From: Phycisphaerae bacterium
Lineage (GTDB): Bacteria > Planctomycetota > Phycisphaerae > UBA1845 > PWPN01
DNA length: 64,000 nt
NCBI GenBank assembly: GCA_012719955.1
Contig: JAAXZI010000186.1
Coordinates: 1 to 64,000, forward strand
Direction: 5' to 3'
The notes under the pieces are model-generated. The model did not search any database and had not been told where the DNA came from. It saw only the letters and a list, made by a program, of their open reading frames with translations. Shown one piece after another: positions 24,598 to 33,161 of the stretch. The translations under genes and the position numbers were made by a program. Each line of letters opens with the position of its first letter. Within the stretch, counting starts at the first letter, position 1.

Positions 24598-26157
24598 TCA
24601 GCGCGACCCCAGGAAGACGGTACCCGGGGTACGCAGCAGAATGAACAGGTCGAGCTCCAGCGACATGTGCTTGATGTACCACAGGTCGAGCTGAAGCTTG
24701 CGGCGGGCGTCTTCCACGCTGGCGCCGTAGGGGTAGTTGATCTGGGCCCACCCGGTCAGGCCGGGTTTGATGAGGTGGCGCTCGTTGTAGAAGTCGATCT
24801 GACGGGAAAGCTGTTCGACAAATTCAGGGCGTTCGGGGCGCGGACCGACGATGGACATATCCCCCACGAGAATATTCCAGAGCTGGGGCAGTTCGTCGAG
24901 GCGGGCCTTGCGCAGGTAGCGACCGACACGGGTCACGCGCGGATCATCAAGACTGGCCCAGGCATGGCCGTTGGCCTCGGCGGTGACGCACATGGTGCGG
25001 AACTTGTGCAGCCGGAAGGTCCTGCCGTTGAGCCCCACGCGGATCTGGTGATAGAAGACGGGGCCTTCGCTGTCGAGCTTGATCAGCAGCGCGATCAGCG
25101 GCCAGAAAGGCAACGTCAGCAGCAGCCCCACCGCCGAGGAAAACACGTCAAAGACACGTTTGATGATGAGCTGCGATTCACGGTAATGCTTCAGATCGGC
25201 GAACAGGAACCAGTCGGGTTCCAGGTGGTTGAGGGGGACTTCACTGAGCACCTGCTCGTAGAAGGTGGAGAGGTTGGTGACCCGGCAGCCGAGCTTGAGG
25301 CAACCCAGGGCACGTCTGAGGGCCTGGCTGTCGTGGGCGGCGCCCGGGCCAACCACGATCTCGCGGATGTTTTGTTGGCGGCAGATATCTTCGAGGTCGT
25401 CCAGTCCGCCCAGCACCCGCCGGCCGCAGATTTCGCGCCCGATTTCCAACGGATTCAGGGTGATATATCCGGCCAGGCGATAGCGGCGGGACAGTCCGTC
25501 ACAGTGGCTGGGGATGGGAAGCCGGGAACGGGCATCGGTACCCACGATGAGGAATGTTCGTCCGCAGTTTTGAACCCACGCACAAACCAGCAGCCGGACC
25601 GCAGGGGCAATGCCCAGATACACGCTCGCGGCCAGGAACAGAACCCGCCGGCTGTGCATCTGGTACATGAACAGGTAAACCACCACGTAGGCGAGGACGG
25701 CAGCGCTCAGCGTAGACAAAAGTGAGCGGGCCACAATCCGCGACCCGCGCAGGAGCGTCTGCTGCTCGTAGAGGCCGAAGACCAATCCGCAGATCATGAA
25801 GGCGAGGGTTTGGATGCCGCTGGTCTGGACCCAGCCGATGTGAAGCCAGGCGCCCTCCGGCGTCCAGACGAAGGTCCGATAACCGAGGTACACCCCGAGG
25901 GTCACAACGAGCAGATCAAAGAGACACCAGATAGGCCAGGGCGTTTCGAGCAGGGTATGGCCCAGCGCGCCGGTCCAGGCTCGGCGGGATGCGGACGGCG
26001 TCTCCGGCCAGACCAGGCGCGGGAAATCATCCCAACCGCTGGTGGTCACCGGCGGGCAAGGTACGAGGGCCGCACTGCCTTCTGTCAGGTTCGAACGCAA
26101 CAGCCGTTCCTCACAGTTGTTATTCCTTCTCGTATCGGAGGGATGACCGCCTCTCAT
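24598..26157 (-). CDS. Exopolysaccharide priming glycosyltransferase (polyprenyl-phosphate sugar phosphotransferase, EpsB/WbaP-like)
   Basis: A 519-residue membrane protein. The N-terminal third has about four transmembrane segments (LLETPWPIWCLFDLLVVTLG and following). The middle is a Rossmann-like sensor region, and the C-terminal third is a bacterial sugar transferase (KRVFDVFSSAVGLLLTLPFW, RVGLNGRTFRLHKFRTM, LDELPQLWNILVGDMSIVGPRPERPEFV). It links a sugar-1-phosphate to undecaprenyl phosphate to start repeat-unit assembly. It resembles the family tied to exosortase-A exopolysaccharide loci (TIGR03013). The start is uncertain; the longest frame has a Cys/Arg-rich head. Divergent from the 26203 lipoprotein. 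Confidence 0.92.
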   Translation of the reverse strand: MRGGHPSDTRRNNNCEERLLRSNLTEGSAALVPCPPVTTSGWDDFPRLVWPETPSASRRAWTGALGHTLLETPWPIWCLFDLLVVTLGVYLGYRTFVWTPEGAWLHIGWVQTSGIQTLAFMICGLVFGLYEQQTLLRGSRIVARSLLSTLSAAVLAYVVVYLFMYQMHSRRVLFLAASVYLGIAPAVRLLVCAWVQNCGRTFLIVGTDARSRLPIPSHCDGLSRRYRLAGYITLNPLEIGREICGRRVLGGLDDLEDICRQQNIREIVVGPGAAHDSQALRRALGCLKLGCRVTNLSTFYEQVLSEVPLNHLEPDWFLFADLKHYRESQLIIKRVFDVFSSAVGLLLTLPFWPLIALLIKLDSEGPVFYHQIRVGLNGRTFRLHKFRTMCVTAEANGHAWASLDDPRVTRVGRYLRKARLDELPQLWNILVGDMSIVGPRPERPEFVEQLSRQIDFYNERHLIKPGLTGWAQINYPYGASVEDARRKLQLDLWYIKHMSLELDLFILLRTPGTVFLGSR

Positions 26158-26202
26158 AAGTTGATAGCTGGAGCTAAACTCTCAATTGCCGATAAAAGTG
26201 AT

Positions 26203-26958
26203 ATGGAGATGTTCCAGACACTGCATCGATCGGCACGCACCGTGGCTGCTCTGACCGCCCAGGTTCTGATGTTGACTGTCTTGGGCATGTGGGGCTGCAC
26301 GCATTCGCGTATTGTCTACGAGGCCGGCCCGACGCTGGCCCCTTCCGACCTGGGTCTGCCGGAGCGTGCAGACCCATCGACCGGGTATGACATTCTCGAA
26401 GCGGGCCGCAGCCGGGGGCGTTTTCCCACGGCCTTGGCCGTGGCCAGACTGGGGATCGCAAACAACGAGGAGACGTTCCACCGGCTGGTGGTGACGCTGC
26501 CCGAGGTGCAGGCGATCCGCTGGAACAGCCTGTTCGACACGAACCCGGGCATTCGAGAGGTGATCGTGTTGAACGAGAAGACGCCGGGGCCGCCGCTTCG
26601 CGGTCTGCCGGCCGTTACCGCCACCGCGCGACGGCTCAATGCGGGCTTGTGTCTGGTTTACGGCTCAACTGCCACGGGGCCGGAGGAAGCGGCGTTGATC
26701 GGCGGCCTGATCGAGACCGCCACAGGCCAGACGGTGGCCCATATCCGGGCCCAAGCCACGTCCGCCGATTATGAAACCAAACGGCCGGACGCTCCTGCTG
26801 GCGATCTGCGACATTTGGATCTGGAATACCTGGTCATGCGCAAGTTCCAGCGACTGCTGCAGCAATGTGTCACCGAACTGGTGACGCGCGATGATCCACC
26901 CGCGGAGCAACAGCTCAGCCCGTGGCGGCACCTGAGTCGACCCGCCGACTTCGACTAA
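26203..26958 (+). CDS. Putative lipoprotein
   Basis: A 251-residue protein. The signal peptide ends with LGMWGC, a lipobox-like sequence, so it is probably lipid-anchored. The mature part shows no recognised domain but has beta-alpha features (LGIANNEETFHRLVVTLPEV, LVYGSTATGPEEAALIGGL). The latter looks like the core of a protein with a conserved alpha/beta fold in planctomycete genomes, possibly tied to envelope stress or polysaccharide export. Its position beside the priming transferase suggests a role in the same locus, by inference only. The ATG at 26203 is close to the transferase start. Confidence 0.7.
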   Translation: MEMFQTLHRSARTVAALTAQVLMLTVLGMWGCTHSRIVYEAGPTLAPSDLGLPERADPSTGYDILEAGRSRGRFPTALAVARLGIANNEETFHRLVVTLPEVQAIRWNSLFDTNPGIREVIVLNEKTPGPPLRGLPAVTATARRLNAGLCLVYGSTATGPEEAALIGGLIETATGQTVAHIRAQATSADYETKRPDAPAGDLRHLDLEYLVMRKFQRLLQQCVTELVTRDDPPAEQQLSPWRHLSRPADFD

Positions 26959-26999
26959 AAAGTCTGTCCCATGTGGGAGTCGTTCCGCACGCAACTTCC

Positions 27000-27027
27000 G
27001 TAGCGGCCGGGCTCCGTACCGGCCGTT
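27000..27027. repeat. Copy 2 of the CGGCCGG/CCGGCCG palindromic repeat
   Basis: The arms CGGCCGG and CCGGCCG enclose an 8-base loop GCTCCGTA, flanked by GTAG and TTCT. It is in inverse orientation to the copies at 12-39 and 60293-60320. A partial variant follows at 27062-27081. Confidence 0.75.
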
Positions 27028-27105
27028 CTCGCCATAGCGACCAGTCCAGCGTCCTTGTGGAAGCTACGTATCGGCCGTTCCCCGCCCCCCGTTTGGATTT
27101 CGGAA

Positions 27106-27124
27106 GGCGGGCAAGATGCCCGCC
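27106..27124. repeat. REP-like palindrome
   Basis: A perfect GGCGGGCAAGATGCCCGCC, identical to the core of the 23753 copy, about 150 bases after the stop at 26958 and preceding the convergent ligase gene. Confidence 0.85.
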
Positions 27125-27229
27125 CCCCCTACACTGGCGAGACGCCGGCGGTACACGGCACGGCTCAAGAGCAATGGCACACACGCACACACGTCGTACT
27201 TCTGTTGGCTCGCCAGCGCGGACGGTGAT

Positions 27230-28600
27230 TCAGGATTTCACTTCTGAAATCACGCAGGCATGTTTGCCCGAAGCGGTGGGCGTAATGCGTTCACGGCGGA
27301 GGATGCGAATGTTCATCTGCGGGCCGACACGTTGGCGCAGGCCTTGCAAGATGGATTTTTCCGCCTGGTCGGTGAAGGGAGCGCCAGGAACGATCTCCAC
27401 ATCGAGGGCATTCAGTGAACGCTGGATTACGCGGAACTGACGAAGGCCTTCGACTTCGCGCAGCACGTAGATCAAAGACAGGGCGTGCATGTGTTTGAGG
27501 CCCTGGGGCGTGGGGCAGACGATCTGGTCGGTCTTCCGGCCGGTCACCTCCAGCAGCGTGGTGGACGTCAGCCCGCAGGCACAGCCGTGCCCACCGAACG
27601 TGGCCAGGTCGCCGGTGCGATAGCGGATCATCGGGGTGGCCAGGCAATCGAGGTTGGTGACAACGACGTCGCCCGTCTGGCCGGGGCTGACGGGCCGGCC
27701 GGTGGACGGATCAAGCACCTCCACGATGACGTTCTCTTCCGGGACGTGGAGTCGGCCGGCCGGACAACCGCAGGCCAGCAGACCGCCGTCGCGACAGCCG
27801 TATTCGACGACCACCGGCGCTCCGAATGCGCGTTCGATGGTCTGGCGATCGTGGGGCAGCAGCACCTCGCCGGTCACGAACACCGCCCGCAGCCGGGGGG
27901 AGCCCAGCCCGCCCGGGGGCAGGTTACGATCGAGGGCGTGACGGGCCAGCAGGGCCAGGCTGCTGGGATAGCCATAGACACAGATCGGACGGCGGCGTTG
28001 GAAGGCGGCGATGCAGGCGTCCATGCGTTCGGCGGTCAGGTCGAAGGCGCTCAGCAAAAGCTGGTTGAGCAAGCGGTCACGGCAAGCCTTGAGGCGGTCC
28101 TGGGTTTTGAGTTCCACCGGGGCGCCCCATAGAAGTATTTCCGGGTCGCCGGGGCGGACGTTCCACCAGCTTCGCGCCCGCCAGCGGGCGGCCCAGTCGG
28201 CGGCCTGGCGCGGACGGTCGAAGTAAAAGCGCAGCGGCTCGCCGCTGGAGCCGCCGGTGGAGTAGGGATAGGCCCCGCCGGGGCAGCCGATCCAGGTCAT
28301 TTCGTGAAGGTGTGCGCGGATGGTGTGACGCTCAAGAACGGGCAGTCGCCGGAGGTCTTCGACGGTCAGATTCGGATCGTCCGGGCACAGCCCGGCCTCG
28401 CGGAACCGGCGGGCATAGAACGGACAGTGTTGCCCGGCGGCGTTCAGCAGACGGCGCAGCTTGCGGTTCCGCAGCACGGCCAGTTCATTGACACTCCAGT
28501 GTTGCGAGGCCGTTAGGGCACGGAAGCGGCGCATGGTATCACGGCCCATCAATCTTTCCGTCAGCGGCCAGAACACATTGCCCGCGAGCCAGCGATTCAT
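27230..28600 (-). CDS. CapK/PaaK-like AMP-forming adenylating enzyme
   Basis: About 456 residues. Its sequence resembles phenylacetate-CoA ligase/CapK: the AMP-binding loop YSTGGSSGEPLRF, the A5-like EYGCRDGGLLACGC, and VEVLDPSTGRPVSPGQTGDVV with MIRYRTGDLA. The C-terminal AMP-binding subdomain is present. In capsule loci such proteins are thought to activate an acyl or carboxylate group for polysaccharide decoration. The ATG overlaps the preceding glycosyltransferase stop (ATGA at 28597-28600), so they are coupled. It is the last gene of the exopolysaccharide operon. Confidence 0.85.
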   Translation of the reverse strand: MNRWLAGNVFWPLTERLMGRDTMRRFRALTASQHWSVNELAVLRNRKLRRLLNAAGQHCPFYARRFREAGLCPDDPNLTVEDLRRLPVLERHTIRAHLHEMTWIGCPGGAYPYSTGGSSGEPLRFYFDRPRQAADWAARWRARSWWNVRPGDPEILLWGAPVELKTQDRLKACRDRLLNQLLLSAFDLTAERMDACIAAFQRRRPICVYGYPSSLALLARHALDRNLPPGGLGSPRLRAVFVTGEVLLPHDRQTIERAFGAPVVVEYGCRDGGLLACGCPAGRLHVPEENVIVEVLDPSTGRPVSPGQTGDVVVTNLDCLATPMIRYRTGDLATFGGHGCACGLTSTTLLEVTGRKTDQIVCPTPQGLKHMHALSLIYVLREVEGLRQFRVIQRSLNALDVEIVPGAPFTDQAEKSILQGLRQRVGPQMNIRILRRERITPTASGKHACVISEVKS

Positions 28601-29826
28601 GAGACCGCTCCTGCCTGTGGGGCCGTAACCTGTCGGGTGAGGCATTCGCTTTCAGGACGAGCGCCGCGCGAGGCCCGGCAACCGACCACCCGTTCAAAGA
28701 CCTTCGCCACTTCCAGGGCCACCTGCTCCCAGCCGCGTGACTGGCCGTGTGCGGCAATACGATCACGATCCCATTCGCGATGCAGCCCCGCCACAATGGC
28801 CGAAGCCAGAGCGGCCGCGTCGCCGTCCGGCACCAGGAGGCCCAGGTGGTTCGGATGGAGCTGTTCGCGATTGCCGCCCACATCCGTAGCCACGACGGGA
28901 GTCCCTGCGGCCAGCGACTCGGCGATGGCATTGCACCAGCCCTCGGAGCGTGACGCATTGACCGACAGATCCGCGGCGTTGAACATGAGGTTGAGTGTGC
29001 GGGCATCCACGGCATCCAGCAGCGAGACGCAGTGGCCCAAACCACCCGCGGCCACCTGGCATCGTAGTTGCTCATGGAATCCGCGCTCTCCTCTGCGACT
29101 GCCCACCAGCACGAGCCGGACGTCGCCGGCCTGTTCGCGCACCTGCGGCCAGACCGATACGAGGCGATCGAAACCTTTGAGACGCTGGTAGTGGCCCACG
29201 CAGAGCACGTGGCGGCGGTGCGATTCCCAGCCGAGGGCGGCCCGGGCGGCAGACTTGTCCATCCGATGGAACACGCCGGCATCCACCCCGTTGGGAATGA
29301 CCTCGATGGGCAGGTCACGGCCGGCCACCTCACGGGCCAGGGCGGCCAGACTGGCGCTGACCGCAATCAAGCCGTCCGCGTCGCGCAGCATGGCCCGGAT
29401 CTGGGCGCGGCGGAAACGCTTTCTGGAAAGCGAGACCAGCTTGCCGCGCAGCGTCACCACGACGGGGATTCCCAGCCGCCGGGCGGCCAGCCACGCGCCG
29501 ACGCCGTCGGGATATTCAAAGTGCGCGTCGATCAGATCGATCCTTCCCAGGCGCTTAATCTCGTTGTGCAAAGCCCTCGCGTAGGCCAGGCCGTCAGTAG
29601 CCCAACCCAGCACGGGAATGCTGAACATCTTCGGGTAAGAGACGGGCAGAGGTTGTTCCTGAGCCGGGCACAGGCGGCCCCGGCGCAGGAGCGGACACCA
29701 GGGTCGGGGGGAGACAACCCGCAGGTCATAGTGCGCGGCCAGCGCGGCGGCCCGCCGTTGGACGAACACGCCCATGTCCGGCTGGTCCGGCGTGGGATAG
29801 CACATTGTCGTGGTGATGATTCTCAT
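28597..29826 (-). CDS. Glycosyltransferase family 4 (GT4)
   Basis: A 409-residue GT-B protein. The N-terminal domain starts MRIITTTMCYPTPDQPDMGV, and the C-terminal nucleotide-sugar domain has VLCVGHYQRLKGFDRLV and the acidic SEGWCNAIAESLAAGTPVVA (E-x7-E motif). It resembles TuaC/exosortase-associated sugar transferases. It transfers a sugar from a nucleotide donor, probably to the lipid-linked repeat unit on the inner face of the membrane. The ATG at 29826 begins the family-typical N-terminus; the gene is followed by the ligase with a 4-base overlap. Confidence 0.9.
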   Translation of the reverse strand: MRIITTTMCYPTPDQPDMGVFVQRRAAALAAHYDLRVVSPRPWCPLLRRGRLCPAQEQPLPVSYPKMFSIPVLGWATDGLAYARALHNEIKRLGRIDLIDAHFEYPDGVGAWLAARRLGIPVVVTLRGKLVSLSRKRFRRAQIRAMLRDADGLIAVSASLAALAREVAGRDLPIEVIPNGVDAGVFHRMDKSAARAALGWESHRRHVLCVGHYQRLKGFDRLVSVWPQVREQAGDVRLVLVGSRRGERGFHEQLRCQVAAGGLGHCVSLLDAVDARTLNLMFNAADLSVNASRSEGWCNAIAESLAAGTPVVATDVGGNREQLHPNHLGLLVPDGDAAALASAIVAGLHREWDRDRIAAHGQSRGWEQVALEVAKVFERVVGCRASRGARPESECLTRQVTAPQAGAVS

Positions 29827-29904
29827 GCCTTCAGCTTCGTGTTGTTCGAGTCCCCACGCGCCTTGCACCACTGCAGCGGGGAGACCCCGGCAGGGTCGCA
29901 CGTG

Positions 29905-31830
29905 TCATGTTGACTGCCACTGCCGGGCCCAGAGTTCCAACATCATCACCGTCCAGAGAACGCTGCCGTTCGAGCGCAGGCCGGAGTCGTGCTCCCTCAG
30001 GAGGCGGCGAACGGCCCGGGGACATAGCCAGGTGTTCACGCGGGCCTGTGGCCCGGTCAGCAGGTCGTGGGCCATCCGGCGCAGCGGGCCACGGAACCAG
30101 GCATCCAGGGGCACGTCGAAACCTTTCTTGCGCCGCCGGGCCAGGTCCGGGGTGGTCCAGTTGGCCAGCACCTCGCGCAAGGCCCGCTTGCCCTGGCGCA
30201 GGGCGGGAGACAGGCGCGCGGCCCGCTCGACGACGCGATAATCGAGCAGCGGCTCGCGCACCTCCAGCCCGACGGCCATGCTGGCACGATCCACCTTGGT
30301 GAGCATGTCATCAGGCAGCAGCGTCTTCATATCCAGGTAGAGCAGGCGGCCCAGCGTGTGCGGCGATTCATAACGTTCAAACATCGCCCGGCCGCGCTCG
30401 AAGGGGTCGTACCCGTAAATAGTGTCGGATACTTCCGGCCGCAGGAGCAGACCCGGCAAAGCGCCGGCCCGCAAGGAGACGCTCCGCAGGTGCGCGGTGG
30501 CCGGATCGACGGCGAGATTCTGGAGCGTGACTTTGGCCCGCAGCGGGCGCGGGAGCCAGTCGGCTTTGGGGTATACCTTTCCGACCGCACCGGCCATAAC
30601 CCGCAGGCAGGCAGGGGTCATCCGCCGCACCCGCTCCTCGGCCAGATCGAACCGGTAGCGCCGGTAACCGCCCAGCATTTCGTCGGCCCCATCGCCGGCC
30701 AGCGCCACCGTCACGCGCTGGCGGGTGGCCTGGGAGAGGTAAAAGGTGGGCACAGCCGAGGCATCCGCGAAGGGTTCGTCGAAATGCCACGCCAGGCGTT
30801 CGGCGGCGGCGCAGGCATCCGCGCGGACGAGGATTTCGTGGTGGTCCGTACCGAGCAGCCGGGCGGTCGCCCGGGCAGCCTCGCGCTCGTCATGGTCGGC
30901 CTCGTCGAAGCCAACGGTCTGGGTCAGCACCGCGCCGGACGATCGGCGCCGCATGGCCGCCGCCACGGTGGCCGAATCCACGCCGCCGCTCAGAAAGGCC
31001 CCTACGGGCACGTCGGCGATCAAGCGCATCTCGGCGGCGTCTTCGATGAGGTTTGCGAAATCAGATTCAGCGTAGTCCTCAACGCGGGCAGGGTACCCGC
31101 CCCCCCGAGAGGCGCCGCGTTCGTGTTTGGAAGCACCGGCATCATGATCAGCGCCGGCCGGCGGGATATCCCACCACGTGCGTACCCGCGACCCGGCTTC
31201 GGTGCAGACGACCAGGCAGCCGGGTTCGAGCTTGTACACGTCACGGAAGATGCTTCGCGGGGCCGGCACATGGCCGAAGGTCAGATAGTCGGTGAGGGTG
31301 GAGAGATCGACGCGGCGCTCCACGCCGGCCGCCAGCAGGGCCTTGAGCTCGGAACCGAATACCACCCGCCGGCCGTCATCATGCCAGTACAACGGTTTGA
31401 TGCCCAGGCGGTCGCGGACCAGCACGAGTTTGCGTTGGCGGGCATCCCACAGGGCCAGCGCGAACATGCCGTTGAGATGATGCACGAAATCTTCGCCGTG
31501 CTCTTCGTAGAGGTGGACAATCACCTCGGTGTCGCAGCGTGTTCGCAGTTGGTGGCCGCGGGCCCGCAGGCCGGCGGCAAGTTCGCGATGGTTGTAGATC
31601 TCGCCGTTGAAGGTGACCCAGATGGTGGCGTCTTCATTGCTCATGGGCTGCCGGCCGGCCTCGAGGTCGATGATCGACAACCGCGCGTGGCCCAGGCTCG
31701 CGCAGGCGTCGTGGAAGGCGCCCATTTCATCGGGGCCGCGATGACGCAGGGTGGCGGCCATGGCCGCACCCAGATCGCGTTCATGGGGCAGCAGTCCGGC
31801 AAAGCGTACCAGGCCGGCTATTCCGCACAT
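29905..31830 (-). CDS. Asparagine synthetase-type amidotransferase (exosortase-locus type)
   Basis: A 641-residue glutamine amidotransferase. It begins MCGIAGLV, so Cys2 is the class-II nucleophile; RHRGPDEMG and FNGEIYNH follow. The synthetase domain has the PPi loop VGAFLSGGVDSATVAAA. It resembles the AsnB-like amidotransferases found in exosortase/PEP-CTERM polysaccharide loci, thought to amidate a sugar uronate. A Gly/Ala/Arg-rich segment around residues 235-260 (GADHDAGASKHERGASRGGG) departs from family sequence and coincides with a REP-like palindrome at 31084. It overlaps the preceding glycosyltransferase gene by 13 bases. Confidence 0.92.
   Translation of the reverse strand: MCGIAGLVRFAGLLPHERDLGAAMAATLRHRGPDEMGAFHDACASLGHARLSIIDLEAGRQPMSNEDATIWVTFNGEIYNHRELAAGLRARGHQLRTRCDTEVIVHLYEEHGEDFVHHLNGMFALALWDARQRKLVLVRDRLGIKPLYWHDDGRRVVFGSELKALLAAGVERRVDLSTLTDYLTFGHVPAPRSIFRDVYKLEPGCLVVCTEAGSRVRTWWDIPPAGADHDAGASKHERGASRGGGYPARVEDYAESDFANLIEDAAEMRLIADVPVGAFLSGGVDSATVAAAMRRRSSGAVLTQTVGFDEADHDEREAARATARLLGTDHHEILVRADACAAAERLAWHFDEPFADASAVPTFYLSQATRQRVTVALAGDGADEMLGGYRRYRFDLAEERVRRMTPACLRVMAGAVGKVYPKADWLPRPLRAKVTLQNLAVDPATAHLRSVSLRAGALPGLLLRPEVSDTIYGYDPFERGRAMFERYESPHTLGRLLYLDMKTLLPDDMLTKVDRASMAVGLEVREPLLDYRVVERAARLSPALRQGKRALREVLANWTTPDLARRRKKGFDVPLDAWFRGPLRRMAHDLLTGPQARVNTWLCPRAVRRLLREHDSGLRSNGSVLWTVMMLELWARQWQST
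31084..31101. repeat. REP-like palindrome inside the amidotransferase gene
   Basis: GCGGGCAGGGTACCCGC with the C-rich flank resembles the REP core GGCGGGCAAGATGCCCGCC, with changes in the loop and one arm base. It lies in the segment encoding a Gly/Arg-rich linker. Confidence 0.5.
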
Positions 31831-33161
31831 GGCGGCACCTCCCGGCCGGACAGGTTCATCGTCGGCGGCGCGCCGGTAATGGCCAGTGAAAGGTATAAGG
31901 AGTTGTATGCCTCCAGCCAGGCGGCCTCACCGCAGGCAGCCACGGCCTGGTCGCGGGCGGCCCGGCCGATCCGCCGTCGCAGTTGGTCATCCGCCAGGAC
32001 GGCCAGAATGCCCTCCGCCAGCGCATCCGGGGAGCCGGGCCGGACCAGCCAGCCGGTTGCGCCCGAGTCGATCAATTCAGGATTGCCCCCGGTATCGCAG
32101 GCCACAACGGGAAGTCCGCTGGCCTGGGCTTCGAGGATGGCATTGCAGCACGCCTCGTAATGACTCGGAAGCACGAAAAGGTCGGCGGCCCGTAACAGGT
32201 CGGGCACATTCTCGCGAGCACCGGCGAAGAGCACGCTGTCACGGCAGCCCAGCTCCCAGGCCAGGGCCTGCAGTGAATCGCGCAGGGGACCGTCGCCTAC
32301 CAGTAACAGCCGTGCGGCAGGCTGCCGGGCGGATACCTGTTGCCAGGCGCGGATCAGCACGTCGATGCCTTTGATGGGCAGAAAGTTGGCCACGCACACG
32401 GCCAGGCGATGCTCGGCATTCAACCCCAGTTCGCCGCGCAGGCGCGCGGCCTCATCGGGTCCGGCCGGGGGATGAAAGCGATCGAGATTCACGCCGTTGT
32501 GAATGACCGCCAGCCGGGTCGGGCCAAGGCCCCACTCGTGTTTCATGTACTCAATGGATTCTCTGGAGACGGCCAGTACGGCGTCGGCCCGGGCAGCGGC
32601 CCAGCGATTCAACAGGCGTCGGCGCAGGGCTGGCCGGTGGGTATGGGTCTTGCCGTGGAAGCTGAGCAACAGCTTGACGCCGCCCAATCCACGGGTGGCC
32701 ATGGCCGCGTCCACCCAGACGCCGGTGCTGCGCGCGTGGACGACGTGCGGCCGGAAACGGCGGATCACCTGGCGCAGGCGCCACCAGGTGGAAAGGCGGC
32801 TGGGGCGACCGATGGCCTGATCAAGAACCCAGATCCGCGCCGCGGACCGGCATTCGGCCAGGAGCCGGCCATCGGCCTGCTGCAGGATGCACAGGCCGTG
32901 GGCAAGGGCGGGCACTTGTGCGTTCACCGGCGCGTTATGAATGCCGGGCGAGGCGGGCAAGTGGCTTCCCGTCCTACCAGCGGATGCGACACCGACTCTG
33001 TCAGCGTCGCGAATCAGCCGTATCGTAGCTCGCTCCATGCCGCCGGCCATCAGCGCTGGGAGCACGTGCAGGACGCGCAGGCAGGTCGATGGTGGACCGG
33101 TCAGAGCAGGAGCGCAAGGGGATCGGCCGTCGGCCAGGTCTGTCGCTGCCCACGCGGTCAT
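31818..33161 (-). CDS. Glycosyltransferase family 4 (GT4)
   Basis: A 447-residue GT-B protein. The nucleotide-sugar domain carries VCVANFLPIKGIDVLI, LVGDGPLRDSL and the acidic motif SHYEACCNAILEAQASGLPV. It resembles the exosortase-A-associated glycosyltransferase set. The ATG is coupled to the upstream O-antigen-ligase-like gene (ATGA at 33158-33161), and the stop lies inside the start of the amidotransferase. Confidence 0.9.
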   Translation of the reverse strand: MTAWAATDLADGRSPCAPALTGPPSTCLRVLHVLPALMAGGMERATIRLIRDADRVGVASAGRTGSHLPASPGIHNAPVNAQVPALAHGLCILQQADGRLLAECRSAARIWVLDQAIGRPSRLSTWWRLRQVIRRFRPHVVHARSTGVWVDAAMATRGLGGVKLLLSFHGKTHTHRPALRRRLLNRWAAARADAVLAVSRESIEYMKHEWGLGPTRLAVIHNGVNLDRFHPPAGPDEAARLRGELGLNAEHRLAVCVANFLPIKGIDVLIRAWQQVSARQPAARLLLVGDGPLRDSLQALAWELGCRDSVLFAGARENVPDLLRAADLFVLPSHYEACCNAILEAQASGLPVVACDTGGNPELIDSGATGWLVRPGSPDALAEGILAVLADDQLRRRIGRAARDQAVAACGEAAWLEAYNSLYLSLAITGAPPTMNLSGREVPPCAE

